Shown here piece by piece: positions 1 through 7,441 of a stretch of DNA of 64,000 nt. Every line of letters starts with the position of its first letter. The stretch's first letter is position 1. The notes under the pieces are model-generated. The model was not told the DNA's origin and searched no databases. It worked only from the letters and a program-made list of their open reading frames with translations. The DNA lies in the NCBI RefSeq assembly GCF_030316765.1, contig NZ_JASZYT010000001.1, positions 868,001-932,000 on the forward strand, read 5' to 3'. This DNA is from Variovorax saccharolyticus. Its GTDB lineage: Bacteria > Pseudomonadota > Gammaproteobacteria > Burkholderiales > Burkholderiaceae_C. Both the position numbers and the translations under genes were made by a program.

Positions 1-752
1 TCTCGCTGGTGCTGTCGCTCGCGATCGGCCTGTTCTCGCTGCGCGTGCGGGCGATCTTCTTCGCCATGATCACGCTGGCCGTGGCCTCGGCCTTCCAGAC
101 CCTGGCCTCGCAGCTGTCGGACTTCACGGGCGGCGAGGATGGCCTGACCTTCAAGCTGCCGGAGCTGATCTCGCCAAGCTTCGAGTTCGCGGAAGAACCC
201 TTCCTCGGCGTCTCGCTCGATGGCCGGCTGCTGTGCTACTACCTGCTCTTCGTCGCCACGGTGCTGCTGGTGCTGGCGCTGCTTCGGATCGTGAATTCGC
301 CCTTCGGCCGCGTGCTGCAGGCGATCCGCGAGAACGAGTTCCGCGCCGAGGCGATCGGCTACCGCGTGGTGGTCTATCGGACCACGGCCTCGGTGCTGTC
401 GGCGCTGTTCGCGACGCTGGCCGGCGCGATGCTCGCCATCTGGCTGCGCTACAACGGACCCGACACCTCGCTCAGCTTCGAGATCATGGTCGACGTGCTG
501 CTGATCGTGGTGATCGGCGGCATGGGCACGATCTATGGCGCGGTGGTCGGCGCGGTGCTGTTCGTGATCGCGCAGAGCTACCTGCAGGATCTGCTGCGCA
601 TCGGCAGCGAGGCGGCGAGCGGCATTGGCTGGCTCGCGGCGCTGCTGTCGCCCGACCGCTGGCTGCTGTGGTTGGGCGTGCTGTTCGTTCTGTCCGTCTA
701 CTACTTTCCCACAGGCATCGTCGGCCGCCTGCGCGCGAGGGCCATGAAATGA
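1..752 (+). CDS. livM: Branched-chain amino-acid ABC transporter permease (LivM type), 5'-truncated
   Basis: Inner-membrane permease of a high-affinity branched-chain amino-acid (or related amide/carboxylate) ABC importer. The reading frame is already open at the window edge, so the N-terminus is missing. What remains is a string of hydrophobic helices, with the family-typical stretch AIRENEFRAEAIGY (the cytoplasmic loop that meets the ATPase) and the late helix segment VVIGGMGTIYGAVVGA, both diagnostic of LivM. The stop codon overlaps the ATG of the next gene (ATGA), indicating translational coupling. The ATPase and binding-protein genes are presumably upstream, outside the window. The exact substrate cannot be read from this fragment. 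Confidence 0.88.
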   Translation, partial: SLVLSLAIGLFSLRVRAIFFAMITLAVASAFQTLASQLSDFTGGEDGLTFKLPELISPSFEFAEEPFLGVSLDGRLLCYYLLFVATVLLVLALLRIVNSPFGRVLQAIRENEFRAEAIGYRVVVYRTTASVLSALFATLAGAMLAIWLRYNGPDTSLSFEIMVDVLLIVVIGGMGTIYGAVVGAVLFVIAQSYLQDLLRIGSEAASGIGWLAALLSPDRWLLWLGVLFVLSVYYFPTGIVGRLRARAMK

Positions 753-1624
753 ACGCTCCAAGCTCGAACTACCTTCAGATCGCCGGCCGCGAGGTCCACT
801 GGCTCGACTGGGGCCCGCACGATGGCCCGGTGGTGGTGGCCTGGCACGGCCTCGCGCGCACCTGCCGCGACATGGACGAGCTGGCCCGGCACTTCGCCGA
901 GCGCGGCTTCCGCGTGATCTGCCCCGACACTATCGGCCGTGGACTGAGCCAGTGGAGCCCGGCGCCGGACGAGGAGTACCAGCTGTCCTTCTACGGCCGG
1001 CTGGCGCTCGGACTGTTCGACGCGCTGAAGCTCAGGCGCGTCCACTGGATCGGCACCTCGATGGGCGGCGCGATCGGCATGGTCTGCGCGTCGGGCCTGC
1101 TCGAGCCGACGATGAAGCCGCGCATCGCGAGCCTGGTGCTCAACGACAACGCGCCGCAGATCGCGGCGGCAGCGGTCGAGCGCATCCGTTCCTATGCCGG
1201 CCAGCCGCCGGCCTTCGACACGGTGGTCGAGCTGGAGCAGTTCTTCCGCACGGTCTACAAGCCCTACGGCTGGCTCAGCGACGCGCAGTGGCGCCGCCTG
1301 ACCGAGAGCTCGACCCGGCGCCTGCCCGACGGCCGCGTGACGCCGCACTACGACCCGGCGATGGTGCGGCAGTTCGAAGCCCATCCGGACGACTATCTGG
1401 TGTGGCAGCACTACGACGCGATCGAGGCGCCGGTCTTGTGCCTGCGCGGCGTCGACTCCGACCTGGTGCTGCCCGAGACCCTGGCCGAGATGCGCAGCCG
1501 CGGCCCCGGTGCCGCCGGCCGCCTGCAGATCATCGAGGTGCCGGGCTGCGGCCACGCGCCGGCGCTCAACGTGCCCGGCCATCTGGAGCCCGTTGAGGCC
1601 TTCGTGCGCGCTGCCGGCACGTGA
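749..1624 (+). CDS. Alpha/beta hydrolase
   Basis: Soluble 291-aa alpha/beta-hydrolase-fold enzyme. The nucleophile elbow is GTSMGG with Ser104; the oxyanion region is AWHGLART; the late acid is in RGVDSDLVLPE and the catalytic His is His269 in GCGHAPAL. The start is the ATG that overlaps the stop of the LivM-type permease gene by four bases, so the two are probably cotranscribed. Position after a branched-chain amino-acid-type importer suggests hydrolysis of an ester, lactone or ring-cleavage product that is imported, but the substrate is not visible in the sequence. No signal peptide is seen, so the enzyme is cytoplasmic. Confidence 0.8.
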   Translation: MNAPSSNYLQIAGREVHWLDWGPHDGPVVVAWHGLARTCRDMDELARHFAERGFRVICPDTIGRGLSQWSPAPDEEYQLSFYGRLALGLFDALKLRRVHWIGTSMGGAIGMVCASGLLEPTMKPRIASLVLNDNAPQIAAAAVERIRSYAGQPPAFDTVVELEQFFRTVYKPYGWLSDAQWRRLTESSTRRLPDGRVTPHYDPAMVRQFEAHPDDYLVWQHYDAIEAPVLCLRGVDSDLVLPETLAEMRSRGPGAAGRLQIIEVPGCGHAPALNVPGHLEPVEAFVRAAGT

Positions 1625-1674
1625 AACGCGGCGGGCAGACAATGGGCCCGCTGATTCACTCGGAGACTTCATCC

Positions 1675-2181
1675 ATGGCGCTTTCGTTCTACGACATCTC
1701 GGTCCCGGTATTCGTCCGCGGACTTGGTCAACTCTCGCATGTGCTCGACAAGGGACTGGCCCATGCGCAGGCCGCGGGCATCGATCCGGCCGATCTTGTC
1801 ATCGCGCGCCTGGCGCCCGACATGTTCACGCTGGCCGGCCAGGTGCAGAGCGCCAGCGATGCATCCAAGCTCGGCACCGCCCGCATCGCCGGCATCACGG
1901 CGCCGAGCTTTCCCGACACCGAGACCACCTACGCCGAGCTGCAGGCACGGGTCGCGAAGACGATCGAATTCCTCAACGGCGTCGACCGTGCGGGCATCGA
2001 CGGCGCCGAGGCGCGCGAGGTCGTGATGAAGGTGCGCGGCAACGAACTCAAGTTCACGGCCGAGCGCTACCTGCTGCAGTTCGCGCTGCCGAACTTCTAC
2101 TTCCACCTGACGACGGCCTACGACGTGTTGCGGCACAGCGGCGTGCCGCTGAGCAAGCTCGACTATCTGGGGCGCTTCTAG
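1675..2181 (+). CDS. DUF1993 domain-containing protein
   Basis: A 168-aa soluble protein. It begins with [28 protein letters not shown] sequence and ends in [19 protein letters not shown], the hallmarks of the DUF1993 family, whose fold is related to DinB-like four-helix bundles. The chosen ATG has a GGAGA about nine bases upstream; an upstream in-frame GTG at 1621 lacks this spacing. Function is not established for the family. The stop codon overlaps the stop of the convergent hemH gene (CTAG), leaving no room for a terminator between them. Confidence 0.75.
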   Translation: MALSFYDISVPVFVRGLGQLSHVLDKGLAHAQAAGIDPADLVIARLAPDMFTLAGQVQSASDASKLGTARIAGITAPSFPDTETTYAELQARVAKTIEFLNGVDRAGIDGAEAREVVMKVRGNELKFTAERYLLQFALPNFYFHLTTAYDVLRHSGVPLSKLDYLGRF

Positions 2182-3206
2182 GCCCGCGTCGGCCAGCCCG
2201 CGAGATTGCGCTCGGCGATGCCGCTGAGCGCGCTGATCCACGCCGGGCTGTCGTTGAGGCAGGGGATGTAGTGGAACTCCTTGCCGCCCGACCCGACGAA
2301 GGCTTCGCGGCCTTCCATCGCGATTTCTTCCAAGGTCTCCAGGCAGTCGGCGGGAAAGCCCGGGCACATCACGTCCACGCGTGAAACGCCGGCCGTGCCG
2401 AGTTCGCGCAGCGTCGGTTCGGTGTAGGGCTCGAGCCACTTCGCGCGGCCGAAGCGCGACTGGAAAGTCACGCGATACTGCTCCGGCGCGAGCGCGAGCC
2501 GCGCGGCCAGCAGCCGCGCCGTCGCCAGGCATTGCAGCTGGTAGGGATCGCCGAGCCGGACATTGCGCTCCGGAATGCCGTGGAAGCTCATCACGAGCAC
2601 ATCGCCGCGGCCGTTGCGCTGCCAGTGGCGCTGCACGTCCTGGGCCAGCGCTTCGATGTAGAGCGGGTCGTCGTGGTAGTCGTTGACGAAGCGCAGTTCC
2701 GGCAGCCGGCGCACTTGCGCGCTCCAGGCGTTGACCGCATCGATGACGCTGGCCGTGGTGGTGGCCGAATACTGCGGATAGGCCTGCAGCACCAGCACCC
2801 GCGTCACGCCGGCGGCCTTGAGCTCGTCCAGCCGCGCAGCGATCGACGGCTTGCCGTAGCGCATGGCGTCGAGCACGGTCAGCCGATGGCCGCGCTCGCC
2901 GAGCCAGCCGGCCAGCAGCAGCGCCTGCTTGCGGGTCCAGACCTTGAGCGGCGAGCCTTCGGGCGTCCAGATGCTGGCGTACTTGGCGGCCGACCTGGCC
3001 GGCCGGACGCGCAGGATGATGCCGTGCAGGATCAGCGCCCACAGCAGGCGCGGGATCTCGACCACGCGCGGGTCGCCGAGGAATTCGCGCAGGTAGGGGC
3101 GCACGGCCCGGGCGGTGGGCTCGTCCGGCGAGCCGAGATTGCACCAGAGCACCGCGGTGCGCTCCGGGGTCTTGCTGGCGGCGGTCGGTTCGTCTCGAAA
3201 AGGCAT
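2178..3206 (-). CDS. hemH: Ferrochelatase
   Basis: Last step of protoheme synthesis: inserts Fe2+ into protoporphyrin IX. The 342-aa product has the expected bacterial length. Family landmarks are the N-terminal [12 protein letters not shown], the middle [10 protein letters not shown], the metal-site His in SFHGIPERN, and the distal [15 protein letters not shown] and [16 protein letters not shown] blocks. The start codon lies only 15 bp from the start of the divergent HAD gene, so the promoters must overlap the coding regions. The 3' end overlaps the convergent DUF1993 gene by four bases. Confidence 0.95.
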   Translation of the reverse strand: MPFRDEPTAASKTPERTAVLWCNLGSPDEPTARAVRPYLREFLGDPRVVEIPRLLWALILHGIILRVRPARSAAKYASIWTPEGSPLKVWTRKQALLLAGWLGERGHRLTVLDAMRYGKPSIAARLDELKAAGVTRVLVLQAYPQYSATTTASVIDAVNAWSAQVRRLPELRFVNDYHDDPLYIEALAQDVQRHWQRNGRGDVLVMSFHGIPERNVRLGDPYQLQCLATARLLAARLALAPEQYRVTFQSRFGRAKWLEPYTEPTLRELGTAGVSRVDVMCPGFPADCLETLEEIAMEGREAFVGSGGKEFHYIPCLNDSPAWISALSGIAERNLAGWPTRA

Positions 3207-3221
3207 GCGCTATTCTCGGTC

Positions 3222-3953
3222 ATGGCTTTTGCGACCCCCGATTCCCTCGCGCTCGACGTCAAGCGCATCGCCGCGATCTCGCTCGACCTCGACGACACGC
3301 TGTGGCCGATCTGGCCGACCATCGAGCGCGCCGAGCGCGTGCTGCACGACTGGCTGCTGCGCGAGGCGCCCAAGACCGCCGACCTGCTGGTGACGCCCGG
3401 CATCCTGCGCGAACTGCGCGAGGCGGCGGCCAAGGAGCGCTCCGACCTTGCGCATGACCTGAGCGCGCTGCGCCGCGAGTCGATCCGCGGCGCGCTGCGG
3501 CGCGCCGGCGAAGACCCGGCGCTGGCCGAGCCGGCTTTCGAGGTCTTCTTCGAAGAGCGCCAGCGCGTCACTCTCTACGACGACGCACTGCCGGCGCTCA
3601 AGTGGCTCAGCGAGCGCTATCCGCTGGTGGCGGTCTCCAACGGCAACGCCGACATCCACCGCACCGGCGTCGGCCGCTGGTTCCGCACCGCCTTCAATGC
3701 ACGCGACTTCGGCAGCGGCAAGCCGCACGCGCCGATCTTCCGCGCCGCCGCGGCCTCGGTGGGCCTGTTGCCCAAGGACATGCTGCATGTGGGCGACGAT
3801 GCGGCGCTCGATGTGGTGGGCGCCCTCGATGCCGGCATGCAGGCCGCCTGGCTGGTGCGCGAGGAGCGGCCGTGGGAGCACGGTGCGCGGCCGCAGCTGA
3901 TCGTGCCGAACCTGCACGCGCTGTGCATGGCTCTGGACTTCACGCCCGACTGA
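3222..3953 (+). CDS. HAD-superfamily hydrolase (phosphatase)
   Basis: A 243-aa cytoplasmic HAD phosphatase. Motif I is SLDLDDTLW (nucleophile Asp22, general acid Asp24); motif II is AVSNGNAD; motif III Lys is in FGSGKPHAPIF; motif IV is MLHVGDDAALDVVGALDAG. A helical cap separates motifs I and II. The family includes phosphoglycolate-phosphatase-like and YjjG-like nucleotidases; the substrate is not determinable here. It is transcribed divergently from hemH with a 15-bp gap. The chosen ATG is the first Met of the HAD-homologous segment, although the frame is open further upstream. Confidence 0.85.
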   Translation: MAFATPDSLALDVKRIAAISLDLDDTLWPIWPTIERAERVLHDWLLREAPKTADLLVTPGILRELREAAAKERSDLAHDLSALRRESIRGALRRAGEDPALAEPAFEVFFEERQRVTLYDDALPALKWLSERYPLVAVSNGNADIHRTGVGRWFRTAFNARDFGSGKPHAPIFRAAAASVGLLPKDMLHVGDDAALDVVGALDAGMQAAWLVREERPWEHGARPQLIVPNLHALCMALDFTPD

Positions 3954-3962
3954 TCCGCGCGC

Positions 3963-4490
3963 TCAGCGAGGGCCGCCGATCGCGCGGGCCACGGCGTCGT
4001 TGATCGTCGACTGCATGTTCTGGTTCTTGATCATGCCGAGCGAATTGCTGCTGGCGTCGATCACGGTCCGGTTCACGATGTGCTGGTTGTCCAGCGTGTT
4101 CTGGATCACGGTGCCCGAGGTGCCGGCCTGCTGCGGCGCGAAGGTGTTGCCGGGGCCGTTCTGCACCAGGTTCAGGGCCGCCATCTGCTTGCTGAGCTGT
4201 TCCGCCTGCGCGGCGTTCAGGTTGTTCAGCTGGCCGAAATTGAGCGTGGTCTGCGTCACCAGGCCGCCGTTGATGTAGACCGCGCGCGAGATGCCGAAGG
4301 TCACCATCAGGCCGCCGCCGGCATCGAAGCCGCCGCGCAGGCGGTCCAGCGTGGCGTCGCCCACCGCCATCCAGGTCTCGCTGCGGCGCCCGGCGTCGCC
4401 GTCGGCCCACGCGGGCGTGCCGAGCAGGCCGGCGAACATCGACAGGGCGATGGCCGACCGCATCGGGAGGAGGGCTCGGCCGCGGCGCAT
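3963..4490 (-). CDS. Small exported protein with a double-glycine motif, last gene of the fap-like cluster
   Basis: A 175-aa protein with a cleavable signal peptide (hydrophobic run ending TPAWA before Asp30). Shortly after follows DATLDRLRGGF: Leu at -7, Leu at -4 and Gly53-Gly54 match the consensus of C39-peptidase leader sites. The rest is rich in Asn, Gln, Thr and short beta-prone stretches (VIQNTLDNQHIVN, IDASSNSLGMIKNQNMQ). The ATG overlaps the stop of the C39 peptidase gene (TGATG), so translation is coupled and the peptidase is a likely processing partner. An internal ATG at 4463 is an alternative start. I recognise the layout from C39/amyloid-type gene sets but cannot assign a proven function. 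Confidence 0.75.
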   Translation of the reverse strand: MRRGRALLPMRSAIALSMFAGLLGTPAWADGDAGRRSETWMAVGDATLDRLRGGFDAGGGLMVTFGISRAVYINGGLVTQTTLNFGQLNNLNAAQAEQLSKQMAALNLVQNGPGNTFAPQQAGTSGTVIQNTLDNQHIVNRTVIDASSNSLGMIKNQNMQSTINDAVARAIGGPR

Positions 4491-5170
4491 CAGAAATCCC
4501 CCGGCCCGAACTTGGGCATGGTGATGTCGGTCAATCCGGCGCGGGCGACACCGCTGCTCACGGGCGCCCTCGGCGCCGCGCGCCAGTCTGCAGCCAGGTT
4601 GAAGCGCGCCGATTCCATGCGGTTGTGGATCACGAACAGCAAGCCGTTGGTCCAGATCTTCTCGAAGGCCTGGCGCGGCATCGCGCGAGTCCCGAGGGCA
4701 GGATCGCCGAGCAGCACCCGCTCGTCCTGCACGCCCTTGACGACCACGAAGTGGTGATAGCCGTCCGAATTGATCAGCACGATCGCCGGGACGCGGGCCT
4801 CGTTGAGCTTGTCCAGCGGCTGCTTGAAACCATCGGCCTCGAAGCCCTGCGCCTCCAGGTAGCGCTTCATGTCGAGCAGCGAAAAGCCGTCCTTGCGGAT
4901 CTTCGCCTGGTCGCCGTGCTCGTACATCTGCTCGAACACGGTCTGCTCGGTGACCGGATAGCCGTAGTGATGGGTCAGCAGCGTGGCGAGCGCGGCCGAG
5001 CCGCAGCTGAAGTCGTACTTCTGGATCAGCGTGCGGCCGGTGCGCGCCTGCTTCATGCTCGTCAACGGGATCGACACGTCGCCCATCGCGATCGACGGCA
5101 TGTACGCGCCATCGGCGGCGGCCAGGTCGACCGTCGCGAGCAGAGCGGCGCAAAGAAGCAGGCGGCGCAT
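4490..5170 (-). CDS. C39-family cysteine peptidase, FapD-like, periplasmic
   Basis: A 226-aa protein with an N-terminal signal peptide (about residues 1-19) followed by a C39-type papain-like domain. The nucleophile is Cys56 in YDFSCGSAALATLL; the His is His140 in GYHHFVVVKG and the Asp is Asp156 in LLGDPALG. Unlike bacteriocin exporters, it lacks fused membrane and ATPase domains; stand-alone exported C39 proteins of this kind are typical of FapD in the Pseudomonas functional amyloid operon. It lies between two small exported proteins that each have a double-glycine site, the cleavage signature of C39 enzymes. Its own maturation or secretion role is inference. Confidence 0.85.
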   Translation of the reverse strand: MRRLLLCAALLATVDLAAADGAYMPSIAMGDVSIPLTSMKQARTGRTLIQKYDFSCGSAALATLLTHHYGYPVTEQTVFEQMYEHGDQAKIRKDGFSLLDMKRYLEAQGFEADGFKQPLDKLNEARVPAIVLINSDGYHHFVVVKGVQDERVLLGDPALGTRAMPRQAFEKIWTNGLLFVIHNRMESARFNLAADWRAAPRAPVSSGVARAGLTDITMPKFGPGDF

Positions 5171-5181
5171 GGTGCCGATCC

Positions 5182-5544
5182 TCAGTTCATCTGCAGGTTG
5201 AGGATCGTCGCGTTCTGGATCAGCACGTTGGCGCCGCTGTTCTGGATCACGGTCGGCAGGCCGTTCATGTTGGCGAAGGAGCCGGCGCTGATCGTGTTGT
5301 CGCCCGTCGTCACGTTGCGCGCCGAATTGCCGGCGGTGACGCCGTGCAGGTTCATGTCGTTGTAGACGACCTCGGCGCCGCCACGGGTGCTGGCGAGCGT
5401 GTCCGCGTCGACCGGCTGGGCAACGAAGGCCACGCTCCTCCCCCCGGCGTCCGGTGCGGCTCGCGAGGCCTGCGCCGCTGCAATCGTCGGCAACAGGATT
5501 CCAAGGGCCACGCAGAGGGGCCCGAAGTGGGTAGTCGATGTCAT
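5182..5544 (-). CDS. Small exported protein with a double-glycine motif, fap-like cluster
   Basis: A 120-aa protein with a signal peptide ending in IAAA before Gln25. It contains DADTLASTRGGA: Leu at -7, Thr at -4 and Gly55-Gly56, which resembles a C39 leader cleavage site. The C-terminal half is made of Asn/Gly/Thr-rich, beta-prone segments such as NVTTGDNTISAG and VIQNSGANVLIQNATIL. It sits 11 bp upstream of the C39 peptidase gene and 93 bp downstream of the Gly-rich gene, all on one strand. Similar composition to the last gene of the cluster suggests the two are paralogous or parallel substrates. No family name is recognised with certainty. Confidence 0.7.
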   Translation of the reverse strand: MTSTTHFGPLCVALGILLPTIAAAQASRAAPDAGGRSVAFVAQPVDADTLASTRGGAEVVYNDMNLHGVTAGNSARNVTTGDNTISAGSFANMNGLPTVIQNSGANVLIQNATILNLQMN

Positions 5545-5637
5545 GGCGTCTCCCTACGGCCTGCGGTGAGTGCGAGCCGATCAGCGCCGTGCCCCCGGTG
5601 ACCCGGGCGGCACGGCGGAGATCGCCCCGCCTTTCGA

Positions 5638-6873
5638 TCAGCGACCCACGGACAGGTTGGCCTGTACGTTCACGCTTTGCTGCACCAGCGAGGACATGCC
5701 GCTGTTCTGGTTCGCGACCATGATGCCGGCGGCGGTCTGGCCGACGCTGCTCATGGTGTTGGACATGTCGAACGTGCCGGCATTGACCGTGTTGGTTCCG
5801 CCTGCGCCACCCGTTCCACCGGCGCCTGCGCCACCCGTGCCGCCTGCCGCGGTATTGGTGCCGCCATTGCCGGCGCCGCCCGTGCCACCGGTGCCGCCGC
5901 CGCCGGCGCCGCCCGCACCTGCGGTGCTGCTGCCGTTGGTCGCGCTGCCGTTGGTCGAGCTGCCGTTGGTGCTCGTGCCGCCTGCGCCGCCCGTGCCGCT
6001 GCCGGCCGTGCGTGATCCGGCGCCGTTGGTGCTCGCCGTGCCGCCGGCTCCGGCTGCGCCGCCGGTACCGCCTGCACCACCGGAAGCACCTGCGCCGCCG
6101 GCACCGCCTGCGCCACCGTCGCCACCGGCACCCGAGGTCCCGCCGCTGCGGGCGCGGCCGCTGTTGCCGCCGTCGCCGGTGCTGCCCGCACCGCCATCGC
6201 CGCCACTGCCGCTGCGGCCCACGGAACCGCCGCGGGATCCGCCGGCCAGCGCGAGGCCGCCGTAGTTGGCGCCGTTCGCACCGCCGCCGCTGCCCTTGCC
6301 GCCGTCACCTGCGGTGGCACCGCCATTGCGGGCGCTGCCGTTGGTCGCGCTGCCGTTCTGCGCGCTTCCGCCTTCTCCGCCGACCGCGGCTTCGCCGCCC
6401 AGGCCCTTGCCACCGTTGCCGGTGCCCGAGGCCGAGCCGCCATAGGCCTTGCCGCCAGTGCCGCCATAGGCCTTGCCGCCAGCGGCCGAGCCGTTGTTGA
6501 TGGCCTGGTTGCCGATGCCCCAGACACCGTTGTTCGACACGGTGCCGTTGAGCTCGCTGCTCGCGGTGGCGGTGGTCTTGTTGAAGTTGAAGGCGTTGTC
6601 GAAGGCTCCGGTGGAACCGTTGTTCAGCGCTGCGGTACGCGAGGCGCTGGCCACTGCATCACCCGAGTCCTTGTTGGTGCTGCTGTCGGTACGCGTATGC
6701 GTGCTGCTGTCGGTGCGCGTGCGCGTGCTGCTGTCTGTTCTCGAGTAGGTGCTGCTGTCGCTGTAGTTGACGTTCCTGGCGGAACCGTCTCCCGTCGGAT
6801 TGGCCGTCTGCTGCGCGAATGCCGCACCGCAGAACGCCATGGCGATGGCTGAAGCCAGAAGTGACTTTTTCAT
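5638..6873 (-). CDS. Large Gly/Ala/Ser/Asn-rich secreted repeat protein, candidate fibre or matrix subunit
   Basis: A 411-aa protein with a clear signal peptide (MKKSLL...AFA before Gln21). Residues about 39-66 are three 8-residue repeats ending RTDSS. Roughly residues 135-370 are almost entirely Gly, Ala, Ser, Thr and Asn in GGAGG, GGTGG and NGSATNGS units. The last 45 residues are non-repetitive, with AAGIMVANQNSGMSSLVQQS, an Asn/Gln-rich beta-prone tail. The start has a good GGAGGG site eight bases upstream. It is the first gene behind a sigma-54 promoter and heads the C39 peptidase operon, so I infer it is the major exported, possibly amyloid-like, subunit. PE-PGRS-like or silk-like low complexity is an alternative description. 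Confidence 0.8.
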   Translation of the reverse strand: MKKSLLASAIAMAFCGAAFAQQTANPTGDGSARNVNYSDSSTYSRTDSSTRTRTDSSTHTRTDSSTNKDSGDAVASASRTAALNNGSTGAFDNAFNFNKTTATASSELNGTVSNNGVWGIGNQAINNGSAAGGKAYGGTGGKAYGGSASGTGNGGKGLGGEAAVGGEGGSAQNGSATNGSARNGGATAGDGGKGSGGGANGANYGGLALAGGSRGGSVGRSGSGGDGGAGSTGDGGNSGRARSGGTSGAGGDGGAGGAGGAGASGGAGGTGGAAGAGGTASTNGAGSRTAGSGTGGAGGTSTNGSSTNGSATNGSSTAGAGGAGGGGTGGTGGAGNGGTNTAAGGTGGAGAGGTGGAGGTNTVNAGTFDMSNTMSSVGQTAAGIMVANQNSGMSSLVQQSVNVQANLSVGR

Positions 6874-6937
6874 GAACCCTCCAGTAAGTTGAACGGACAA
6901 GACTTGATATGCGGCGCCGCAAATCGAGGGGGCCATG

Positions 6938-6953
6938 TGCAACTTCGGTGCCA
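6938..6953 (-). promoter_or_regulatory. Sigma-54 (-24/-12) promoter for the Gly-rich operon
   Basis: Read on the minus strand the site is TGGCACCGAAGTTGCA, which matches the sigma-54 consensus TGGCAC-N5-TTGC at every fixed position, with the required GG and GC elements correctly spaced. The predicted transcription start is near 6927, giving a leader of about 54 nt to the ATG of the Gly-rich gene. The nearby gene at 8778 encodes a GAFTGA-containing sigma-54 activator, which is the expected partner. Confidence 0.85.
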
Positions 6954-7324
6954 AGCACTTACCGCTTGTTGCGCATCGGTTGCGTTTTCCGAGGGAGAAA
7001 GCGATTCGCCGCGCCGCTTTGCCGAGACCGGGCGGGGGCGTCGAAGCTGTCGAAAAAGCCAGTTTCAGGCCTGCTCTGTCACACGCGCTTGACGGCCGTT
7101 AGAGGTAGCGACGGGCTCGTCCATCGGGGACTCGACAGGCATCGCATGGGCTTCCACGTGCGATCGGATGCGCGCAGCGTCACATCTGCGTGACAGTCGA
7201 TCAGGCTGAAGCGAGGGCCTGCACGCGACGCGCTGTCGGCGCGACGAGGCCTGGCGTGGCGCGACGCGACTTTGAGCCGCTCTTGCATCGGCGATCCGAA
7301 GTGCCACAAAACTGCGACACCTCC

Positions 7325-7363
7325 CAAGTTGCAACAGGCGCACTTACCTTTGTTTGCAACTTG
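7325..7363. promoter_or_regulatory. Inverted repeat CAAGTTGCAA / TTGCAACTTG, possible activator site
   Basis: Two perfect 10-bp arms (7325-7334 and 7354-7363), 29 bp centre to centre, about 80 bp before the beta-barrel gene ATG. Spacing near three helical turns suits a dimeric or oligomeric regulator such as the neighbouring sigma-54 activator. Part of the arm, TGCAACTT, also occurs inside the sigma-54 promoter at 6938-6945. Function is inference. Confidence 0.45.
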
Positions 7364-7441
7364 TAGCTTGGTGTGCCTGTTCATTACGTTTAGGCTGCAT
7401 CGCGAAACGCTTACACGAAGAAGCGGTAAGGAGGGGACGCG

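Larger units (their letters stand above)
6874..7441. other. 568-bp divergent control region of the fap-like cluster
   Basis: Non-coding gap between the leftward Gly-rich gene and the rightward beta-barrel gene. It holds the sigma-54 promoter at 6938-6953 and a 10-bp inverted repeat at 7325-7363. The remaining stretch between them has no convincing reading frame; it is of a size that would suit upstream activator sites and a DNA-bending region. I found no second sigma-54 site facing the beta-barrel gene. Confidence 0.7.

Noticed and set aside
2532..3221. N-terminal extension of the HAD phosphatase frame
   Set aside because: The extension is antisense to hemH; the domain begins right after the ATG at 3222.
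5800..6480. Dense short repeats that could look like a CRISPR array or tandem DNA repeats
   Set aside because: The periodicity is codon-based (GGC/GCC units of the Gly-rich coding region), spacing is irregular, and there are no unique spacers.
7302..7316. TGCCACAAAACTGCG, considered as a sigma-54 promoter facing the barrel gene
   Set aside because: The essential GG of the -24 element is absent and the spacing to the GC element is one base short.
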